A DNA stretch of 64,000 nucleotides from Vibrio crassostreae (GCF_024347415.1 NZ_AP025479.1:79129-143128); one strand, 5' to 3'; positions 46,313 to 57,320 are shown, counted from the stretch's first letter. The notes: generated by a model from the sequence alone, not told the origin. A program made the numbers and translations.

Positions 46313-46366
46313 TGTGGATAAGTAGTTCTTTTATTTAATAAATTGAGTTTATCCACATTATCCACA
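46313..46366. repeat. Cluster of three DnaA boxes
   Basis: TTATCCACA at 46313-46321 (minus strand), 46349-46357 and 46358-46366 (plus strand, touching). Confidence 0.9.
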
Positions 46367-46464
46367 ATCTTTATAACAGTATATAACATATATATGATCT
46401 ATAAATTATATAAGATCTATAGGTGATAAAAAACACTTTAAAATCATAATGATATTGAGGTTTC

Positions 46465-46743
46465 GGTAACATATTATTAGTGTTATTGATCTTATAGTTA
46501 GTCTTGTTGATCTTTGAATTAGTCTACCGGTAACAATAAATTAGTGTTATTGATCGAATTTTTAGTGTGAGGGTTACATTTTTTTAGTGTCTAAACAGAC
46601 TTTATCCCATAAATCTTGATATTGAGTATTTCATTTTAGTATTTCTATTAAGGTTACAGGAATTTAGTCTAATATTGTAATTTACGCTCTTGAGGTTACT
46701 GAAATTTAGTATTATCCTTGTACTACACTAATAATCTGTTACC
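46465..46743. repeat. Iteron array of the Rep protein
   Basis: Two best copies share GGTAACA and ATTAGTGTTATTGATC. Further degenerate copies keep GGTTAC followed about 6-7 nt later by TTTAGT. The inverted copy nearest the gene is ACACTAATAATCTGTTACC. Confidence 0.8.
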
Positions 46744-46757
46744 TGAAACTAATTACT

Positions 46758-47804
46758 ATGACTGACCATCGACAGTTGATCACAACTGAAGACTACCGTG
46801 AATTGCCTAATGACTTTTTTAAGAAAAGTCATGCTTTAGTTTTTAGCCAGTTGGGACTGACGGCGAGAGAGCATGATACATTTGCACTCTTCCTCTCTCG
46901 ACTACACGAAGACCATTGGGTTGCGTATCAGGAAGGTCGACATGTATACGCACCTGAATATACATTTCAATCTGAAGTGTTAAAGGAGTGGTTTGGTCTT
47001 TCAGCAAAGCAGCTTTATCCAACATTAAAGCCTATGGCTAAAAGGCTCTCATCGCGCAAAGTAGGCTTAATGAACGATGCTGATCAAGAATTTGATTTTA
47101 TGCCTCTTTTTAGTCGAGTTGCGTATAAAAAAGGGGCGCTAATTATGGTGCCTAACGCTGAATTGATGGATGCATATCTTGCTCAGTCAGCTGGCCACGC
47201 TCAAATTAACCATTTATCTTTTCGTAGTTTGAAATCAGAACATTCTAAGCGTCTTTACACAATTTTATCTCGTTTTAAAAAGCCTGGAATGAAGTTGCAT
47301 GAGCAATCCATAGCGCAATTACATGGTTTATTCGGTCTTTTAGATGAGCAAGGGAAGTTAACCAAATCCAGTTATACCAACAACAAGGTCTTCATGGAAC
47401 GATGTATTCGTAAGCCAATAGAAGAGCTTGCTTCTAACGAGGAAGTGAGAAAAGAGCTAGGATTTTTGGTTGATGAAGAGTCTGGATCGTATGGCTATAA
47501 AGCTCGTTATCGAGGAAAGAGTATTGTTGCGCTTGAGTTCCTTTTCCAATGGAAGCAAAAAAGTGACAATAAAGGCGAGGCATTGGAAAGAGCAAAGTTA
47601 GCTGAAGAGCTAGCACCAGATAACCCCATGTTAAAACTCGCAAAAGAAGCCTTTAATATTGTACTTTCATACCCTGTCAATGGTGAGTTAAGTAAACACC
47701 ATAAACTCGCCATTGAAAGTGTGAGGATGGGTATTATCGTAATGCCTGCAGACATGCAGTTTGATTCTATTTTTTATCACAGGTTAGAGTTAATGGAATT
47801 ATGA
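46758..47804 (+). CDS. RepB/Rep_3-type plasmid replication initiator
   Basis: 348 aa. It begins MTDHRQLITTEDYRELPNDF; the segment FSQLGLTAREHDTFALFLSR is typical of iteron-plasmid initiators, and LSFRSLKSEHSKRLYTILSR is the first winged-helix DNA-binding region. A second winged helix follows (YGYKARYRGKSIVALEFLF). Such proteins bind iterons as monomers to open the origin and repress their own gene as dimers. Iterons flank it on both sides. The last 90 residues are unlike any domain I know. Intact. Confidence 0.85.
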   Translation: MTDHRQLITTEDYRELPNDFFKKSHALVFSQLGLTAREHDTFALFLSRLHEDHWVAYQEGRHVYAPEYTFQSEVLKEWFGLSAKQLYPTLKPMAKRLSSRKVGLMNDADQEFDFMPLFSRVAYKKGALIMVPNAELMDAYLAQSAGHAQINHLSFRSLKSEHSKRLYTILSRFKKPGMKLHEQSIAQLHGLFGLLDEQGKLTKSSYTNNKVFMERCIRKPIEELASNEEVRKELGFLVDEESGSYGYKARYRGKSIVALEFLFQWKQKSDNKGEALERAKLAEELAPDNPMLKLAKEAFNIVLSYPVNGELSKHHKLAIESVRMGIIVMPADMQFDSIFYHRLELMEL

Positions 47805-47810
47805 TTTTCT

Positions 47811-47858
47811 GGTAACAGATTTTTAGTGTTTTGTGGATAACACTAAAAATCTGTTACC
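47811..47858. repeat. Perfect 20-bp inverted repeat of the iteron with a DnaA box across its loop
   Basis: Left arm GGTAACAGATTTTTAGTGTT (47811-47830), 8-nt loop TTGTGGAT, right arm 47839-47858 exactly complementary. The DnaA box TGTGGATAA covers 47832-47840. It lies 6 bp after the rep stop. Confidence 0.9.
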
Positions 47859-47934
47859 TTCAGTGATACTGATCTCAAGTTTTATGTTCATCAACTTTGT
47901 TATGACGTCTAAGGTAATCTACCAAGGAGTATTC

Positions 47935-48183
47935 ATGACAACCTACGCCTCCTCTCGCATCTCTTCGGATACTCAAAATCAAAAGAACGGAAGTCTCGAT
48001 GTCGCTAATCAAATGATATCACCGTAAATTGGGTCGTTTATTGCGAAACAAACTATGAGTATCGATGGCACCAGACAAATCACAATCAATGCTAAGGTTG
48101 CAGAAATTGAATTTTCCATTATTTCAGAAGCTTTTGATGCTGGGTGTAAGATGGAAAGCATTGATGATCGACTAAAAGTATAA
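47935..48183 (+). pseudogene. Small gene with an in-frame TAA
   Basis: ATG at 47935 follows AAGGAG. It reads MTTYASSRISSDTQNQKNGS and stops at TAA (48025-48027). The same frame then continues as IGSFIAKQTMSIDGTRQITI and AKVAEIEFSIISEAFDAGCK to a TAA at 48181. Either one 82-codon gene carries a nonsense codon or two short peptides are made (the second could start at ATG 48055). The C-terminal part looks like a small regulator helix, but I recognise no family. Confidence 0.4.
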
Positions 48184-48445
48184 ATAGTGGGTTATTGCCT
48201 ATAGGGTTAAGCCTCTTGATGTTTCAGAAAGTATTTTTAGTGATTATATTCGTTTAAAGCCAAAATAAGCGTAGATAATGAAAATAGATTGGAGAGCAGA
48301 TAGATTGGTATGTGTATAAATGTATATACCCGTGATCATTGAAGATGCTTGATTTTCAATAAAATCAGGATCATTGTCAGCGCCGATGTAAAAATGACTC
48401 ACCTGAGGCAAACTATCCGTTCGTAAATGGACAAAGCGGCGGATT

Positions 48446-49959
<1,514 letters not shown>

Positions 49960-50044
49960 TTACGTGGGTGGGTCAGTTTTACTTCGGCGATAACGTCGAT
50001 AAGTGGGTCAATTTTAAACTGGCGTTGACATTATGCTATAAACC

Positions 50045-51071
50045 ATGAAAATTACACTGACTCCTCAACAGAAACTACAACTCGAACAAATGTATGGCAT
50101 AGAGCGTGATAGCCGAGTTTGCGACCGTATTAAGGCTGTTTTGCTGGTTTCTGAAGGCTGGGGTAATACTATGATTTCACAAGCTCTTCGTATTCATGAA
50201 TCGACCGTTGCACGTCACCTCAGTGACTACGTGCTTTCTGAAAAACTTAAGCCTGAAAATGGCGGAAGCCAAAGCTAGCTTTCTGCTACTCAAACCATGC
50301 ACCTAATCGAGCATTTGACTGAGAAAACCTATTCTCATACTCATCAAATTGTCGCCTACGTTAAAGAGACATTTGGACTTGCTTACACGGTTTCTGGTAT
50401 GAACAAATAGCTTCACCACAATGGTTTTAGCTACAAGCAGCCGAAAGGTGTTCCACACAAGTTTGATGAAGCAAAACAGCTAGCATTCATAGAGGCTTAT
50501 GAAGCTCTAAAGGCAAGCTGTAGCAAGGATGAATCGATATTCTTACCCAACATTATCAACAAAAATATCTCATGGCTGGATACGTACTGGTCAAGATAAA
50601 GTGATTGAAACAACGGGCAATCGTAGCCGATTGAACATTATTGGCGCACTGAACCTGTCGGATATCGGGGCTACTATTGTTCATGATTATGAGAGCATTA
50701 ACAGTGAAACGATTGTTCGCTTTTTCTTTAAGTTAAGAGAGAGTTATCCGTTAACTCATAAGCTTCATATTATCTTAGATGGTGCGGGATATCACCGCAG
50801 TGACTTAGTCAGAGATGCGGCGTTTGTCCTTAATATTGAATTGCATTATCTTCCACCTTATAGCCCAAACCTCAACCCAATAGAGCGGCTATGGAAAGTA
50901 ATGAATGAGAAGTCGAGGAACAACGTTTACTTCAAAAGAAAACGGGACTTCAAGGCAGCAATAGACCAATTTTTTGCAGTGACTCTTCCAGAGAACGCAG
51001 GCTCTTTGACATCTCGAATTAATGATAATTTTCAGGTACTCAGCCTGTATCTTCAAGTTAATTCGGTATAG
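50045..51071 (+). pseudogene. IS630-family transposase, broken
   Basis: Starts MKITLTPQQKLQLEQMYGIE with the HTH ALRIHESTVARHLSDYVLSE, stops at 50278, continues through FSYKQPKGVPHK with further stops, and reopens from about 50529 with HGWIRTGQDKVIETTGNRSR. The catalytic LILDGAGYHRSD-type block (LHIILDGAGYHRSDLVRDAA) and LPPYSPNLNPIERLWKVMNE, with the last catalytic Glu, are intact. The first catalytic Asp region appears deleted. Confidence 0.85.
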
Positions 51072-51358
51072 ATGTGTGAATTTTCACAACTACAATAAAA
51101 ACGTGCGGTAAGGCATCCAAGCTAGCTATTATCTGCCTTGCCCTAACTCCCCTCTCCCGCCTTACGCAGCGCGTAAGGCTTTGAAACTGGCGGTTGAATG
51201 CTGTTACATCATCGGTGGGATGAACATTGTCATTCGTTGGGTATTGACGCTGCTGCGGTCGTGTCGTAGTTGCATATTTCGGCTTTTTAAATGCATTCAA
51301 ACAACTCCGAGTATTAACTATCACTCTAAGTAATGTAGTTGTTCGTCGTTCATAGGGC
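51071..51358. other. Gap between IS630 and parB; nothing recognised
   Basis: No gene with a ribosome site. A hairpin-forming stretch near 51160-51180 (CTTACGCAGCGCGTAAG) is present. Confidence 0.4.
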
Positions 51359-51382
51359 AAAACAACCCCCATTGTCCCCATT
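51359..51382. repeat. 24-bp inverted repeat flanking parAB, left copy
   Basis: Exact reverse complement of 53729-53752. Its minus-strand core is GGGGACAATGGGGGTTG. It lies just past the parB terminator. Confidence 0.9.
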
Positions 51383-51407
51383 AAAAACCCCGCTCATTGG
51401 CGGGGTT
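51383..51407 (-). terminator. Rho-independent terminator of parB
   Basis: Stem AACCCCGC / GCGGGGTT with a 6-nt loop and a T run on the minus strand, directly after the parB stop. Confidence 0.93.
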
Positions 51408-51412
51408 GTGAT

Positions 51413-52366
51413 TCACTTATTTTGAACTTTTTCAGAAATAAACTGAATGATCTCGTCATACACATCAACGGGTAATCGACTCAATTCAATCTTAAGCCCC
51501 CGCCTATCACTGCTGTGAGAGACCTTTGCATACTTGTTCTTGTCATCGAACAGCGCTAATGGTTTTGTCTCCCAGATTACTTTATATTTACCCTTTAAAA
51601 GCTTCGCCTCTATTTGAGCAAGAATTTGCTTTTGTTTGTCTTCTACAGAAACTAAATCATCTACATCCACCTTAAGTGAACTGATGAAGGTGGATGTATT
51701 AGTACCTTCTTTATCTAACTGCTTTTCCACTTTAGCCAACTTAGCGTAGTAACCATTTGGGATCCCTTCGCAATCAGGAAATACCTCAATCAAACGCTGA
51801 TCAACTGATGCTGCAGCAAAACGCTTACGACAAGTTTCACGTCCAATATTAAGATATTCAGCTAGTTCATCAATCTTCGTAAATCCTTGTGCTTGCATCA
51901 CGCTTTTGTAATCAGCCCCCAATTCTCGGTAAGACAAGCGCTTTACCGATTGAGTAGTTTGAATGTAAGCGACCAAATCAGCTTGGTCGATATCCCCTTC
52001 AATCACCCATAGAGGCAAATCTTTTTTAGCATGGATACAAGTGAAACGGCGACGAGAGCTATCAAGTAACTGGTAAGTACCCTGCTCGTCTTTGGTCGCG
52101 ACACCTTCAGTATGTACGCCCTCTTCCTGAATGCTTGGCAATATATCACGCACAGCATCAAGCGTAAGCGATTCTTGGCGACGTGGGTTTAAAGGGTGAA
52201 TCGCAGTTCTAACTTCAAGTTCATCTGCTTTAACCACAACTCTTTCTGCTGTGGCTGTTTTACCGCTAGCAAACGTGAATGTTTTTTTAGAGGTTTCAGC
52301 TTTAGCTCGTTTTCCTAATTGATTACCTTGGTTAAAGCCGGTGCGCTTATCTTGAGGTCTTAACAT
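51413..52366 (-). CDS. parB: ParB-type partition protein
   Basis: 317 aa. An N-terminal basic region is followed by a ParB/Srx-like nuclease-fold domain with LLDSSRRRFTCIHAKKDLPL (the ExxRR-type region), then an HTH (FTKIDELAEYLNIGRETCRK) and a C-terminal dimer domain. It resembles ParB of plasmid P1 and of Vibrio secondary chromosomes more than chromosomal Spo0J. It binds a centromere (parS) and works with ParA to move plasmid copies apart. It follows parA after 1 bp. Confidence 0.88.
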   Translation of the reverse strand: MLRPQDKRTGFNQGNQLGKRAKAETSKKTFTFASGKTATAERVVVKADELEVRTAIHPLNPRRQESLTLDAVRDILPSIQEEGVHTEGVATKDEQGTYQLLDSSRRRFTCIHAKKDLPLWVIEGDIDQADLVAYIQTTQSVKRLSYRELGADYKSVMQAQGFTKIDELAEYLNIGRETCRKRFAAASVDQRLIEVFPDCEGIPNGYYAKLAKVEKQLDKEGTNTSTFISSLKVDVDDLVSVEDKQKQILAQIEAKLLKGKYKVIWETKPLALFDDKNKYAKVSHSSDRRGLKIELSRLPVDVYDEIIQFISEKVQNK

Positions 52367-52367
52367 G

Positions 52368-53615
52368 TTATAGCCCTTTCGTTGCTAGCTGCTTAATTTC
52401 AGTGATGAATTGGTGGTACACGGCATTCACCGATGTCATGGCTAAATCAAATTGTTTACCACTACAAATCTGCTCTGACTTTCGAATGTCCAGTACTGTT
52501 CGGTTACTTTCCGCAGCTGCAACAAACGCTTCAGAGTGACGGATCGCTGTTGATAATAAATGCCCTTGTGCCGCACGCAGTAATTTATCAAATACTTTAA
52601 CTTCATGTGCGCTCTTTTCATCGAAGTTCACTGGAAGCAATTTAGCCCACTTTAAATTTTTGCCTTGTGATGGCAACGCTCTAAATGTGCCTGGCATTGT
52701 GGCCATGTAGTTACTCGTTGAGGCAAAATCAAACTCTCGTGGTGTGACTGGAATCAAGACCGCATCAGCGGCCTCATTCACTGCCCAAAGAATAGGAGAG
52801 TTTTGTGGGGGCGTATCGATGAAGATTAAGTCGTATTCTTCTTTTAGGATGGGTAAAATTTTTTCACGCAACACACTCAGCAAATTCCGTTGGCCTATTT
52901 CATCTTGCCCCCAGTAAGAATCGACAAAGCGTTCGTCTGATGGGAAGGCAGGAATCACATCTAAGTTCGGGAGGTGAGTCTTAAACGGAATTGCTTTAAC
53001 TAACTCGTCATAACAGTAGTCATTAAGGTATTGAGAAAAATCACCTTCGGGCTCTTGGCCTGCTAGCGCGATATCAACAGCCGTCATGTAGACTGATTCA
53101 TCGTCGGCTTGATGAATCAGGTTTTGGCCTGTTGAGCCTTGGGGATCTAAATCTATCACTAGGCAGCGTGCATTAAGATTAAGATCAAGCGCAGCAGCAG
53201 TCGCTAGTGTCACTGTCGTGGTGGATTTGCCAGTGCCCCCTTTATGGTTTTCCACTACAACGGTTGTCGGTTCGAAGCGCTGGTTGTACTTAGGAAAGTT
53301 CATGAACTCCATCATATTGGCGACATCGAAGCGATTATATAGATGAGTGCGTCCTTGGATAATGGGAGAGCCAACGACGCCCTGCTCTGTCGCTTCATCT
53401 ATTCTAGAATTGAAGGTAACACGAGATAAGCCAAACAGTTCTTGAAGCTCTTTCTTCTTCAAGGAGTGATTATAGATAAGCCTATCTACACTCCCCTCAA
53501 TTTCTGTATCCGTTACTTTGATCTGCATACGCTCTTTGATAACGGCTTTCAGATCTGATTGCTCTTGCTGCATACGTTCACAAACAAGTTCTAATGAATT
53601 TATGATGGTGGTCAT
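52368..53615 (-). CDS. parA: Type Ia ParA partition ATPase
   Basis: 415 aa, long because of an N-terminal DNA-binding domain (about residues 1-105, with HTH ELFGLSRVTFNSRIDEAT) that lets it repress its own promoter. The ATPase part has a deviant Walker A KGGTGKSTTTVTLATAAAL, Walker A' LVIDLDPQGSTG and Walker B YDLIFIDTPPQNSP. Type Ia ParAs belong to P1-like plasmids and secondary chromosomes. Promoter and operator probably lie at 53616-53728, where an inverted pair AATTAAACC / GGTTTAAATT is found. Confidence 0.93.
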   Translation of the reverse strand: MTTIINSLELVCERMQQEQSDLKAVIKERMQIKVTDTEIEGSVDRLIYNHSLKKKELQELFGLSRVTFNSRIDEATEQGVVGSPIIQGRTHLYNRFDVANMMEFMNFPKYNQRFEPTTVVVENHKGGTGKSTTTVTLATAAALDLNLNARCLVIDLDPQGSTGQNLIHQADDESVYMTAVDIALAGQEPEGDFSQYLNDYCYDELVKAIPFKTHLPNLDVIPAFPSDERFVDSYWGQDEIGQRNLLSVLREKILPILKEEYDLIFIDTPPQNSPILWAVNEAADAVLIPVTPREFDFASTSNYMATMPGTFRALPSQGKNLKWAKLLPVNFDEKSAHEVKVFDKLLRAAQGHLLSTAIRHSEAFVAAAESNRTVLDIRKSEQICSGKQFDLAMTSVNAVYHQFITEIKQLATKGL

Positions 53616-53670
53616 TGGGTGCCCTTAATGCCTTAATCTTATGTAACCAATATAAAGCACTATAGATAGG

Positions 53671-53715
53671 AATTAAACCTTTAATGAATATTTATAATTA
53701 AAAATGGTTTAAATT
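53671..53715. promoter_or_regulatory. Candidate ParA operator
   Basis: Inverted repeat AATTAAACC (53671-53679) / GGTTTAAATT (53706-53715) upstream of parA in an AT-rich segment. Type Ia ParA proteins bind inverted repeats in this place. Confidence 0.4.
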
Positions 53716-53728
53716 TAATGGATTTCTA

Positions 53729-53752
53729 AATGGGGACAATGGGGGTTGTTTT
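53729..53752. repeat. 24-bp inverted repeat flanking parAB, right copy
   Basis: Core GGGGACAATGGGGGTTG in plus orientation; exact inverted partner of 51359-51382. Confidence 0.9.
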
Positions 53753-54403
53753 CAAAAAATACTTATCAAATCACCCTGAAGTTTCTAATAACAGCAGGTT
53801 TAATAGTGGTGGTGCACGATGCTTAATCTGGGGTCAAAAAGTACGTATATGGGATAATACTAGACGTAATTTAAAAAGAGCGATCTGCGTATCGGCGTGG
53901 AACTTTTATGCAGGGCCGCTTTTAATAGCGGTCTACCAGTAATAGTCGGTATTCTATTTACGGCTGAATTCGAAGAATTCTTCAAAATAATTAATAAACT
54001 TAAAAAACGAGATTAACCTTGTTATCCTTTGCGTGTTCAAGTCACGCCTTAATCGTTAATTATCTTTGGGTTGAGGCGCGGTTGTATCACCTTTTACTAC
54101 ATTGAGCCCGGGCTATTTGGGCGTTCTTCCACCGAATTATAAGAGTTAGCGACCATTCATGAGCCTTAACTTAAAATACTGTCAAGCAATAGACTAAACC
54201 ATTTCAAACGCCCTACTTTCTCTTTACTCTTCAATTGACCAAAGCCAAACCTATTGGCCTGTAAAAAAATAAATGAGTTTTTGGTACAGTTCATAAAGCC
54301 AAAGATAAAACAGCCTCAGTATTCTAAATGTAAGAAAGAGCTGAAGACCATGATGAGTATTGGCAGGAATACCAAGGGCAACTTAGAGCAAAAGTTATAG
54401 CAA
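53753..54403. other. Gap between the partition locus and a small-ORF cluster
   Basis: No gene with convincing start signals. A GAATTC palindromic pair is at about 53967. An ORF of 16 codons near 54350 has no ribosome site. Confidence 0.4.
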
Positions 54404-54538
54404 ATGAACGAAATCAACCTCAGTTATAAAGCCCAATTCACTCATTCGGATGAGCTCTACATCATGTTAACTGATCTCTTTGAGCAGCATCGGTTTGCCT
54501 CAATGTTAGAAAATGAAACCTTTGTCTATGAAGGTTAA
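54404..54538 (+). CDS. 44-aa hypothetical protein, possibly the front half of a frameshifted gene
   Basis: MNEINLSYKAQFTHSDELYI followed by MLTDLFEQHRFASMLENETF and VYEG. It overlaps the next frame by 11 bp. Mostly helical and acidic, with no family recognised. Confidence 0.45.
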   Translation: MNEINLSYKAQFTHSDELYIMLTDLFEQHRFASMLENETFVYEG

Positions 54539-54659
54539 AACTCATCGATTAAATAGGTTGATTGATAAAGTCCAAGGTATGGGGGCCTATCGAGTTGAAG
54601 TGGATCATATTGATGACCATGATGTGATTCATCTGCACCTGCACAGGACTAAAAAGTAA
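54528..54659 (+). CDS. 43-aa hypothetical protein, possibly the rear half of a frameshifted gene
   Basis: MKVKTHRLNRLIDKVQGMGA, then YRVEVDHIDDHDVIHLHLHR and TKK. The His/Asp-rich tail looks like a beta hairpin. The stop touches the start of the next gene, so the three frames form one unit. Reading across one base shift would join it to the frame before. Confidence 0.45.
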   Translation: MKVKTHRLNRLIDKVQGMGAYRVEVDHIDDHDVIHLHLHRTKK

Positions 54660-54896
54660 ATGCTAATCGACCAGTCAAAAGTTCGAGAATGTATTGCTGC
54701 CCTATTGTTGGATTCTGTCAATCCTAATAGGAATCCTGATATGAGTGTGGTGATGAAAACGGTAGAGTGGGTGCTGTTGGATGAGTGCATGATTCATTCC
54801 CGAGGAAACTATACTTATGCTGCAAAGGTATTGGGACTCGATCGTGGCACAGTAAAAAGGAGGTATGAACGCTTTCTCAAAGAGAAGTCGAGATGA
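54660..54896 (+). CDS. Fis-type helix-turn-helix protein
   Basis: 78 aa. The C-terminal 45 residues (VEWVLLDECMIHSRGNYTYA and AKVLGLDRGTVKRRYERFL) are a Fis/HTH_8 DNA-binding domain like that of Fis or NtrC tails. It starts immediately after the stop of the small frame at 54528-54659. Such small proteins on plasmids tend to be nucleoid-associated or local regulators. Confidence 0.7.
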   Translation: MLIDQSKVRECIAALLLDSVNPNRNPDMSVVMKTVEWVLLDECMIHSRGNYTYAAKVLGLDRGTVKRRYERFLKEKSR

Positions 54897-55407
54897 ATTT
54901 TATAAGGATATAGGAACATAGGGCCTGGATTATTTATTTGGTAGTTATCACTTGATTTTTATCATTCGAGCTTTGTTTTTTCTCTAAGAGAGTGGTTTTG
55001 TTGTTGATGCTTCTGCGCTGGGGCATTCTCGCTCCGCTCGGTTAATCCCGTCGCTTCGCTCCTCTCTCTATATATTGAGTCACTTTATCGAGCACGCACG
55101 ATGTGCTTCTACGTTCCTGAGAACAATCACCCAACGCGCTTCTCTCTCTTCGTTCGATGCGTCTCGTCGTCTCTCCTCGTTGATTTCTCTGTCTTTGAAT
55201 AAGTTCGAATAAGGGCTTGTTTTCTTGTGCGCCGATTTATTTCACTCGCCTCATTTTCGGGCTCGCAGGCTGTTAACCGTCTCTCCCCACAACCTGTTTT
55301 TCAAGGGAGGCTTCGCCGCTGCGCGCCCTTGCAAAGCAGAACGATGTTGAGAGAGCGGACAGCCAAGCGGCTCCGAAAAGTGATACTCAAACAGAAAGGA
55401 AACTCTC
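54897..55407. other. Pyrimidine-rich non-coding stretch
   Basis: No gene seen. The plus strand is rich in CTC/TCT runs between about 55010 and 55200 and richer in G+C than the replication region, so it probably has a different origin. A possible small ORF just before 55408 was not accepted. Confidence 0.4.
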
Positions 55408-55917
55408 ATGGCGCAACAAAACTCAACCCCAACTCTCTCTAATTCAAATTCATCGACCAGCGTTTCGCCGCTGGGGCACGAAAGCTCACCAAAAAATGAT
55501 ATCTCTAGTCCTTTGGCAGTATTGAAGTTGCGCTATCAAGTCAAAAAGTGTCGTGATGAGGTGAAAAGAAAGTCTGATTTTGTTTCCAAAATCCAGCGTT
55601 TGAAAATGTTCAGTCGTCGTCAGTCGCCAGAGCAACTGGCTGATATCGCCGCGTTAAAAGACCAAGGGTTCGTTGACGCTATCAAGCAGCAGTTTCCGCA
55701 ATTGGTGTCGCGTCGTTTTGCTTTCCATGAAATCCGTGACTTTTTCATCGAACTAAATGGCGCTGGCTTTGGTGAATGGTTTCTTCACGAGCGAGTGGAT
55801 CACATCATTATGTACACCACTTACGGGTCTGTGTTTCCAGCGTTGCGCTTTGTGACAACGGGGGAGGGAACGTTTAAGTGCTCAGGATTTTGTTTCGATG
55901 TGCGTTTTGGCGCTTAG
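55408..55917 (+). CDS. Hypothetical plasmid protein, 169 aa
   Basis: Ser/Asn-rich N-terminus (first 35 residues), a basic helical segment (LRYQVKKCRDEVKRKSDFVS), then a compact domain with EIRDFFIELNGAGFGEWFLH and HIIMYTTYGSVFPALRFVTT. AAAGGAAA precedes the ATG. No family recognised. It lies upstream of radC in the same direction, a position often held by anti-restriction or transfer-associated genes. Confidence 0.6.
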   Translation: MAQQNSTPTLSNSNSSTSVSPLGHESSPKNDISSPLAVLKLRYQVKKCRDEVKRKSDFVSKIQRLKMFSRRQSPEQLADIAALKDQGFVDAIKQQFPQLVSRRFAFHEIRDFFIELNGAGFGEWFLHERVDHIIMYTTYGSVFPALRFVTTGEGTFKCSGFCFDVRFGA

Positions 55918-56708
55918 GGGGTCACATGACAGTTCGTTCTACGGTATCCGCTGTGGGTGAATTCAACCGACTTTTACTCCACCGTAAAGGCCGTCAAGGT
56001 TCATGAGATTTTGGTGAATGAGTTTGGGTATACCGACTCTTTAATACTAGAGGAAGGCAACCGAGGGAAGGGGGTGAGTATCAGTGTGTGATAACACTAC
56101 CACCATTAAGCAGATGTGAGAAGACTACGCCTACGCGAAGAAAATGGAAAGGACGATAGAAACCACCTCCGAGTATCGCGAGTCTGCAAAGGCTTTACTC
56201 TTTTCTCTGTATGACGACTGAAGTCTGCTTATTGTGTAACGTCACAAACACTCATAAGAGAAGGTCGTTAGTGTGTCTGGATTTTGTTTCGATATTCTAG
56301 CCGTTCGCGGCATTCAAACGGGTTATGTTTTTCGACGAGCAACGCCTTGTTCGGTCTTGTCTTAAGTGACCAAGGTTATCGGGTGTGCGTGTTGAGGCCC
56401 TTTTATGAAAAATATGATCGCGTCGTCGGAGGGGGAGTCCTTGGTTGAGGGGGATGCGAACATTCGGTGTGTTATCACCCAGTCAAGTAAACCGGGAAAA
56501 AGGCTCGTAACGAGCAGGGCGCCCTCTTGGTGGGGAAGGGACCTTTCTAACTGGGCGACGTGCTTTGGGTTGAGGTACTGGCTTAGGCTGTCCTTTTGGC
56601 TTGTTGTCGCGACTTCCTTTAAACCGTCCCATTTGAGAGCCCTCGCGCTACAGAACCTGCAACTGGGTACGGACAGTCAGACGCTCACCAAGACCGAAAG
56701 GAAATACC
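55918..56708. other. Decayed coding DNA without an intact gene
   Basis: Contains a fragment EDYAYAKKMERTIETTSEYR (about 56128-56187) that looks like former protein but has stops just before it. I cannot name it. Confidence 0.4.
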
Positions 56709-57311
56709 ATGTCAGCACTTGTTCAATACTCAAATGTTTCGTTATTCACATCAGAAGAAAAGGGCATCCTTGACCAGGCCGCAAGCATTCTCAAATCCAA
56801 ACTGTTTATTTCAGAACAAACGCCATTAACCTCGCCTGAATTGGTGAAATCGTTCTGCCAAACGTCCTTGGCCGCTTGTGAGTCTGAAGTGTTTGGGATT
56901 ATCTTCCTCGATAATCAACATTGAGTGTTGCGCACCAAAGAGATGTTCTACGGTACCGTTAATGCCGCTTCGGTCTATCCGCGTGAAGTCGTGAAAGCGT
57001 CGCTGGCCACGAACGCGAGTGCGGTTATTCTCTATCATAACCACCCAAGTGGTGCGCCAAGAAGCGCATATGTAAAACGCAATGTAATTGCTTGATTTCA
57101 AGGAGTAATCAATGATTAGAAACGCATGCAACTTCCATTAGGCTGGCTGTTGTGTGAAGCCGTTTTGATAATGTGGCTGACATTTCCCCTACGAAATGGA
57201 GAGCTGCTAATCAGAGTCTTGCTAAGACTACGAAAGAAATTGATGTTTGACGCCTCGAAGGTTGGACTGTCTGTTATGAAGGTAGGGACAAGACAGAGTC
57301 ACTGGATCTCC

Positions 57312-57320
57312 ACCTATGAC
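57312..57320. repeat. 9-bp target duplication of the IS4 element, left
   Basis: ACCTATGAC, repeated at 58814-58822. Confidence 0.9.

Larger units (their letters stand above)
46272..46757. other. Replication origin (oriV) with DnaA boxes and iterons
   Basis: AT-rich non-coding region before rep. It has three consensus DnaA boxes (TTATCCACA): 46313-46321 inverted, and 46349-46357 and 46358-46366 directly adjacent. Iteron-like repeats of the type GGTAACA-AT-ATTAGTGTT occur at 46465-46491 and 46529-46555, both ending TTATTGATC, with shorter or diverged copies near 46491, 46572, 46651 and 46692. An inverted copy lies at 46725-46743, just before the rep start, where it probably serves as the autorepression site. 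Confidence 0.85.

Noticed and set aside
55010..55200. Regular-looking CTC/TCT stretches considered as a CRISPR array or tandem repeat
   Set aside because: There is no constant repeat unit or spacer length, only pyrimidine-rich composition.
56405..56773. 122-codon frame upstream of radC
   Set aside because: It overlaps the radC start out of frame, has no family resemblance and sits in decayed DNA.
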